Shown here: positions 58,856-64,000 of the stretch, one piece after another | Layout: the number at the start of each line of letters is the position of its first letter | Numbering within the stretch: position 1 is the first letter of the stretch | From: Phlegmacium glaucopus | Taxonomy: Eukaryota; Basidiomycota; Agaricomycetes; Agaricales; Cortinariaceae | Assembly (NCBI GenBank): GCA_015039465.1 | Contig: MU129988.1 | Location: forward strand, 381,745-445,744 | DNA: 64,000 nucleotides | Direction: 5' to 3' | Notes under the pieces: model-generated | Told to the model about the DNA's origin: nothing | Databases searched by the model: none | Seen by the model: only the letters and a program-made list of their open reading frames with translations | Position numbers and translations under genes: made by a program

Positions 58856-60783
58856 TCACAGCCAGCCAGCTACATAAGAATCGAGTCCCATCGGTGCAAG
58901 AGCAGTTTCACCCTCCCTGACTGGCGTCGCACTCAACATCGCTGCATGCCTCACTGTCCTCATCCTTTTTGGTCTCTGTCCTTCGGTATCATGACGATTT
59001 GGACCCTTGCTTTGCTGCCACTCAACACCTAAATCCCATATTTCTTTCCCCGGGGGAGCTCGCCGTTCAGGAAATGGCGTGCTTTCATTAAAAGCTTGCT
59101 GCGGCGACAGCCGACCTAAAGAACGAACCCATTGTCCGACGGATGCAAGTGATACGCGAACTTCCCAAGAACCACCCTCCTAATTTAGGTCAGGTACAAA
59201 AAAAAGTAGGAAACTTGAAGTGTCGGACATACGTACCATTATCGTTTTGCACAAACAGGCGTTTATCCCGAAAGCCAGAAAATGAGCCGCAGCATGGTCT
59301 AATGCCTGCATTGGAAATGACCGGGGCCTATCCGAGTTGATAAAAGCCTGGTAGGCCTCTCCTTCGTCAACATTGAAGCCAGTAGCAGTCTGCACCAAAG
59401 AATCGAACTTCGTTATTTCAAGCGACAAGGATTGGTTATAAAGGGGAATTGAAAGCGAAGAGACACTTACGCCTTTCCTCGCAGCCCACGGCCCATCCCA
59501 ACCCCAAGCCCTCAATCCAGCATAAACAATACCCGGACGCAGACTCACTACATCTTGCACTCCAAAACTTTTCTCCTCCAAGCCAGCCGGTCTATATGCT
59601 TGTAAGAAGACGTCAGCTTCCTTCACCAGTTCTCGCAACTTGTTAATATCATTTTCTTTGGTGAGATCGAGTTGTGCTGTTCTTTTCCCAAGCGATGTTT
59701 CTACGTCAAGTAAAGGTAGGGATGGAAGGGAGGGGGAAGTAAGGAGCAGGACATCGGCACCATGTGCTGCCCATAGTGGGGTAATAAATAAATGAGTGAC
59801 AAATTTGTATAGAAAAAGAACGAACCTGCTAATGTCTTCCCAGCAATTGGACCTGCGAGGACTCTACTTAGATCCAATACCTTCATCCCATCCAACGGTC
59901 GAATTTGTTTCGCCTTCTCTTTCTCTTTACCCCGCTCTGTCTCATTAGGACATCCCCTCCTGGGAGCATCCCCCACCTTCTTAACCACCACAGGAGGCAG
60001 ACCCTCCAATGCCTTCTTCTGGTCCTCTCTATCCCATTCAGCGTAAGATCGCAAGGCAGTCACACACAGACCCCTTGCAGCACATTCGTGCTCAAACTCC
60101 TTGGAGTCCCAAAGGAGAATAGCATCGGCAACGATTGATCTCTCGAGAAGCGGGCCTTCATCAGAGATCGAGAGGACGGAAAGGACACCAGCTCGGTGAC
60201 TATAAACGACAATAATTAAGAATGAGTGTTAGCCTGAAGGAATATACGAGGACACGTGTTTCAAGTAAACTTACTGAGGGAAATTGGTGTGTATTCGAAC
60301 GTAGTTATCATCTTTTGTTTTATACAGTCCAGCAATAGAATCCCATACACCTCCAACAGGCAGTTGGGAATCAACTGTGTACCATGCCTCACTACCTGTT
60401 TCATAATTAGCAACTTGTAAAGTGGCCAAAATTATGTGGACAGAAAGAGATGTTCACGAAAGGAGAGGGCCGCATGTCGAGCATCTACGTTCACATCTTG
60501 TGCTTTACTGGTACGAAGGTAATACAAGTAGGCGGCAGATAAGCCAGATAATGCAACAGCTATCTGAGAATTCGTATAAGAACTCCATTCAGTACGCACT
60601 AAACAGATGAACGAGAACAAATCGAACTTGTGCTGCTAAACCCAACCTAAACGATGAGGGAACAGCGGTGTCTGGATTTCCGGTTAACTTCAGATGAGAG
60701 AGAAAGTCTTCCGGGAAGCCGTTAGATATCCACAGAATTTTGAGTGCGTCAGGGATAGCATGAGTGTTACTAGTATTTGCCAT
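58856..60783 (-). CDS. Class III CoA-transferase (CaiB/BaiF family)
   Basis: Starts at ATG 60783 (MANTSNTHAIPDALKILWIS) and ends with TGA at 58858-58856; several introns. An N-terminal part of about 200 residues (SGLSAAYLYYLRTSKAQDVN, then RHAALSF) precedes a short linker. The second half has the CaiB/BaiF core: PLDGMKVLDLSRVLAGPIAG, KRTAQLDLTKENDINKLREL, VKEADVFLQAYRPAGLEEK and SLRPGIVYAGLRAWGWDGPW. These enzymes move CoA between carboxylic acids, or epimerise acyl-CoAs as in alpha-methylacyl-CoA racemase. Fungal members of this two-part layout have no assigned substrate. The final exon (from GGSWEVRVSLASVGQWVRSL) carries the C-terminal tail. The predicted length of about 530 residues fits. 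Confidence 0.85.
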
Positions 60784-61789
60784 GAAAAAAGTCCAGGGGT
60801 AGAGGCCCAGTGAACGCCAAGAAAACAATAACCACAGAATTCGCAGATGTCAACAAAACAAAACAAAAAGTCATACGAAGCTATGGGTGCAGACACTATG
60901 TCCTCAAAGATTGGTTCAAAGGTCGTGGAGGCTGTACTGTACTAGTGGTTGTTTAGCTTTGGTCAGGGCTTGTTCTTTCTGTTCTGTTTCCGAGAAAACT
61001 GTGGACTACTTGGTATCTCTAAGGCTGCTCACACATGAGAATAACGGTGTTTGTTGTATTTCCTCGAGGCTTACACCTTTTGAAACGATGGATATCTAGT
61101 TGCTTTGCTCTCATTGACATTGGTTCAAGCCGCCTCCTTGACCGTTCCCTCGCCAACGTAGCACGCCACTGCGGTACAGCATATTACCCAGCACCCAATG
61201 CCACACCCTTGTAGACCAGTATGGAATAATCGTAAAACATCCCGGGGAATAAGCCAACTCACACCTCCCATTGAAACGGTCGCTCATTCACTTTATTTTC
61301 TTTGTCCGATTCCTCCTGGGATCCTTTGTTTATGTAAGGCTCCCTTTCCTTTTGAATCAACGATCGGAATCTTTGCTGATTCCTCTTTCTATTTAATGCC
61401 TGGCCTACTATCAGGACAATGTACTTTCTACTTTCAACTTTTATAACTGGACTCACATATATAAGCGATCTATGGGGCCGAGTGGCAACGGATCGTGGCC
61501 TTCCCTCGAAACGTCGGTCGTGCGCAGCTCTGGCTATTTGCTGATCACCCACTTTGGAATTTTGGGCGGCCCTTCGCTCATAATCGACAGAGACGAACTG
61601 TTAGTCGCAAATGTATAAATACTGGATCCATAAGACTGTCCAAGTTTTGCACCTGCCACTTATCCTTTCACACTTTTACTCCTGGAGTTTTGACATACAT
61701 TCTTCACTTTAGTTTTTTTTTTTTCATTCTCAACGTACTAATCGCATACTCTCTCCTTTCTGTTATATTTTCACTCCAACCTCTTCGAC
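60784..61789. other. 1-kb divergent intergenic stretch
   Basis: No gene is supported here. A minus-strand 97-codon open frame at 61259-61552 (QKEREPYINKGSQ...) is charged but lacks any start context or domain. Upstream of the next gene lies a TATA site and a long T/C-rich run near 61700-61770, typical of fungal promoters. Confidence 0.45.
61614..61619 (+). promoter_or_regulatory. TATA box of the gene at 61790
   Basis: TATAAA (in GTATAAATACTGG) lies 176 nt before the start codon and upstream of a pyrimidine-rich tract that often marks fungal transcription starts. Confidence 0.45.
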
Positions 61790-62383
61790 ATGAACGCCAA
61801 CCGCACTGAAAGCGCACCCCTTACCCCCCTCCATGACTGTTATATTCCTTGGATCGATCCGGTGCCCAGAGCACATGTCATTGACGGGACCAACTGGACT
61901 ATCGATGACTTCCCTTATGACCCTCCCTCACCCATCGACCTCGACGCATTAGCTCGCGACTGCGACCCACGAGGTATGTATCCTAGGGAAGTGCGGAAGA
62001 TTACTATGGACTCCTTGGTTAAAAATGCAAGGATCGTAGGGGGTCCACACTGCCTCCCTCCCAAACCTATTCTCTACATGGACATCCAGGCGAGGGAGAT
62101 GGCTTTGAACCCCGACGGCACACAACACAAGGCGCCATCTGGGATCCGTTCATGGTATTACCGCGCTGATATGGCTCAGCCCCCTCCCATCCCTCCCATT
62201 GCATCGATCATCCGTTCCAAAATTCCTTTACCTGACAGCGGAATCGGCATTGACCCCCTCGAGACTCTGGGTGGGACCCCCCCAGCCCGGCGCAGGAACC
62301 TAGAAACTAAGCCGAAAAGAGGACGCAAACGCTTCGATCCTATCCAAGTGAATACGAGTCCCAAGAAGCGCAACAGGAATTAG
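61790..62383 (+). CDS. Hypothetical protein with basic C-terminus
   Basis: I do not recognise it. A single 197-codon exon begins MNANRTESAPLTPLHDCYIP with a good TATA-promoter layout upstream. The N-terminal part is Pro- and Asp-rich (DDFPYDPPSPIDLDALARDC), the middle has no known domain, and the end is strongly basic (KPKRGRKRF and SPKKRNRN), resembling bipartite nuclear-localisation signals. No signal peptide or membrane helix is visible. A nuclear role is only an inference from the tail. The smooth codon usage, in-frame length and promoter support a real gene, possibly lineage-specific. Confidence 0.55.
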   Translation: MNANRTESAPLTPLHDCYIPWIDPVPRAHVIDGTNWTIDDFPYDPPSPIDLDALARDCDPRGMYPREVRKITMDSLVKNARIVGGPHCLPPKPILYMDIQAREMALNPDGTQHKAPSGIRSWYYRADMAQPPPIPPIASIIRSKIPLPDSGIGIDPLETLGGTPPARRRNLETKPKRGRKRFDPIQVNTSPKKRNRN

Positions 62384-63308
62384 CATATCCACTTGCACCA
62401 CAAACATTTCCCAAAATTCTCTCTCATAAATTACCACCAATGGTCTCATACTTTCAAGTAATGACCAGACTTACATTCCTTAGGTCTTGTGACATCATCT
62501 ATTGTCTTGTATAGTTTGTTGGATTCCTAGATTACGAAGCTCAGTTGTTTGCTGCGCAAACGACTGAGTATTTATTTACTACACACCGTGTAGATTACGA
62601 AGCTAGATAAGTATAGGTACAATATAATAGTAACAGTTGCTCACCTCAGATGTTTTCTGCGCAAACGATTGAGTGAACTACATGGTTTATATACAAAATG
62701 AGCAGGCATATTCCGTTTACGCCTGCTTATAGTTAGACTATTAATTACAATAAGACGAGACAATGGGTAAGGGGGATGGTCGTGAAATAAAGAGTGTATT
62801 GGTGGCGGTGTGGAATGCACCGAAAGCCATTGCGAGTTATAAGCATGAAAACATACGTCATATTGGGCGCTTATGGTACAGATTTCGTGTTGTATTTGCT
62901 CGTCGTATTCAAATATCGCTTTCACTTTTACATAACTGTATCTTGTTTAGCTGAATTCGGCGATCACCGGGTCCAAACACGATCACGTGGTGACTGTTCA
63001 TCTTGTGGCGACCTCTTGTTCAATCTCTTCCTCTGCCATATTGCGTTGAGGCTGGTAACATCCGCGACACATCTTCTGGACTGGAACATTTGAACCAGTA
63101 TGTTATTCATTAGATAAAAGGAGCTTAGGGCACATTAATAGCCAATTTCTAGAAATTGGACGGCCAAAACGCGATCACGAAAACAACTCATCAGAAAATT
63201 TGGTAGATATAACTGTAAGCATCACCAACAGTCGCTGCTATAAGTGGCATTATAGGGTTTGCTTACTGTAGAACAACGCTGTCACAACCACAACCTCTTG
63301 AAACCATC
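62384..63308. other. Intergenic stretch with repeats before the Aurora kinase gene
   Basis: This AT-rich stretch contains the repeat block 62531-62670 (separate entry). ORFs at 62763-63093 overlap and show no recognisable domain. The last part holds the kinase promoter. Confidence 0.4.
62531..62670. repeat. Hairpin plus direct repeats of GCGCAAACGA type
   Basis: ATTACGAAGCT occurs at about 62531 and again at about 62593. CTGCGCAAACGACTGAGT near 62552 recurs as CTGCGCAAACGATTGAGT near 62658. CTCAGTTGTTTG and CAAACGACTGAG (62540-62568) form a near-perfect hairpin with a 5-nt loop. Similar GCAAACG sequence also appears near 47075. This looks like a small repetitive element, possibly with two copies here. 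Confidence 0.5.
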
Positions 63309-64000
63309 ATGACCTCTGTCAGCTCTATAACACGTCAAATTTCCTCATTAGAAATCTCCAATAAGAAACCAACTGCAACCGGCTCATCTAAACCCCCTCT
63401 CACGAAACAACCAACTCAGACTCATGTCGCCAAGCTCCTAACCAAATTTGCTGCTCCAAACCCTTTCATCAACCCTTCAAGTAAACCTGCAAACCCATCT
63501 TCTCTACGGAACCCCACACCAGGTGGTGGCCAATCCTCTACGTCAAAACCTGTGCATGCCACACATTCGTCTATGGATATTGGTAATTATGACGGGGGAT
63601 TAGAACTGGACAACGAGAAACGAGGAGAGGTAGTATATGGACAGGCAGCTGAAGAACTAGCCCTCAATTCAAGTCTTTCGCGGTAGGTTACTTCAACTGC
63701 TCTTTAGTGATCGATCATAGCTCAGGCCTCTCTCTAGACAAACCCCAACAAAGGACTGGAGTCTCCACGACTTCGACATGGGTCGCCCTCTTGGAAAAGG
63801 AAAATTCGGACGAGTATACATGGTCCGCACCAAATCAGAGCCAAAATACATTCTCGCCCTCAAGACTCTTTACAAATCCGAAATTGTACAATCCAAAGTC
63901 GAAAAACAAATTAGACGTGAGATCGAAATTCAACAAAACCTAAGACATCCCAACGTCCTCAGACTATATGGCTACTTCCACGACCAGAAACGGATCTTCC
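63309..64000 (+). CDS. Aurora-type Ser/Thr kinase, 5' part only
   Basis: Exon 1 (63309-63682) and exon 2 (from 63738) join in phase. The N-terminal 130 residues are a Ser/Pro/Thr-rich, disordered tail ([20 protein letters not shown]). The kinase domain then begins: [20 protein letters not shown] with the glycine loop, FGRVYMVR, the catalytic lysine in [12 protein letters not shown], the C-helix [16 protein letters not shown] and [13 protein letters not shown]. That order and the [15 protein letters not shown] block are typical of Aurora/Ipl1, the chromosomal-passenger kinase that corrects kinetochore attachments and drives cytokinesis. The window ends inside the N-lobe, so the catalytic loop and activation segment are not visible. 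Fungi normally carry one Aurora gene. Confidence 0.85.

Noticed and set aside
61259..61552. 97-codon minus-strand frame
   Set aside because: No ATG in good context, no domain, and it overlaps the promoter region of the plus-strand gene at 61790.
1..64000. tRNA genes, rRNA genes, CRISPR arrays and secondary-metabolite clusters
   Set aside because: Looked for on both strands by eye. No cloverleaf with a B-box, no spaced repeat array and no synthase-type gene was seen. The lone MFS transporter does not indicate a cluster.

Overview
The window looks like nuclear DNA from a mushroom-forming basidiomycete (Agaricomycetes). The protein-coding genes are dense and broken by many short (about 50-60 nt) GT-AG introns. 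Typical fungal families are present: CE8 pectin methylesterase, an RTA1-like membrane protein, a Zn2Cys6 protein, F-box proteins and an HNH-domain family common in Agaricomycetes. There are no operons, Shine-Dalgarno sites or prokaryotic features. I saw no tRNA or rRNA gene and no CRISPR array. Coordinates and splice sites were read by eye; where several exons are quoted, their phases were checked.

Layout. 0.9-7 kb (+): an Hcs1/IGHMBP2-like SF1 helicase, a small Zn2Cys6-cluster protein, and mitochondrial ribosomal protein uL5m. 7.3-14.5 kb (-): a Cdc7/SepH-type septation kinase, an unrecognised four-exon small gene, and a Pep12-like Qa-SNARE. 15.6-20.1 kb (+): a direct tandem duplication of a complete pectin methylesterase gene with its promoter. 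20.6-30.6 kb: a DeSI peptidase-thioredoxin-PUL fusion (-), a Cys-rich secreted protein (-), an F-box protein (+), arginyl-tRNA synthetase (-) with a likely non-AUG mitochondrial form, and a divergent F-box protein (+). 30.6-36.7 kb: a sparser stretch with an inverted repeat, COX16 (-), a broken adenylosuccinate synthetase copy, an RTA1-family protein (+), a dispersed repeat and a hairpin. 36.7-45.7 kb: a CRAL-TRIO/Sec14 protein (+) and the large cohesin loader Scc2/Mis4 (-). 46-52.9 kb: a decayed Mid2-like membrane protein, an MFS transporter (-), a 296-bp MITE with target-site duplication, and an HNH-domain gene (-). 52.9-64 kb: a DHX33/Dhr2-like DEAH helicase (-), a DUF4203 (TM198-like) membrane protein (-), a class III CoA-transferase (-), an unrecognised basic-tailed protein (+) and the start of an Aurora kinase gene (+), cut by the window edge.

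Most genes are housekeeping and not functionally linked by position. Three cell-division genes (septation kinase, cohesin loader, Aurora kinase) share the window, but nothing suggests a cluster. Secretion and cell-surface functions are represented by the two pectin methylesterases, the Cys-rich secreted protein, the RTA1 protein and the Mid2-like remnant. I do not see a clear new biological system. The most interesting items are the CTG-initiated ArgRS extension, the pectin methylesterase duplication with a 22-nt micro-exon, the MITE, and the intron-containing adenylosuccinate synthetase pseudogene.
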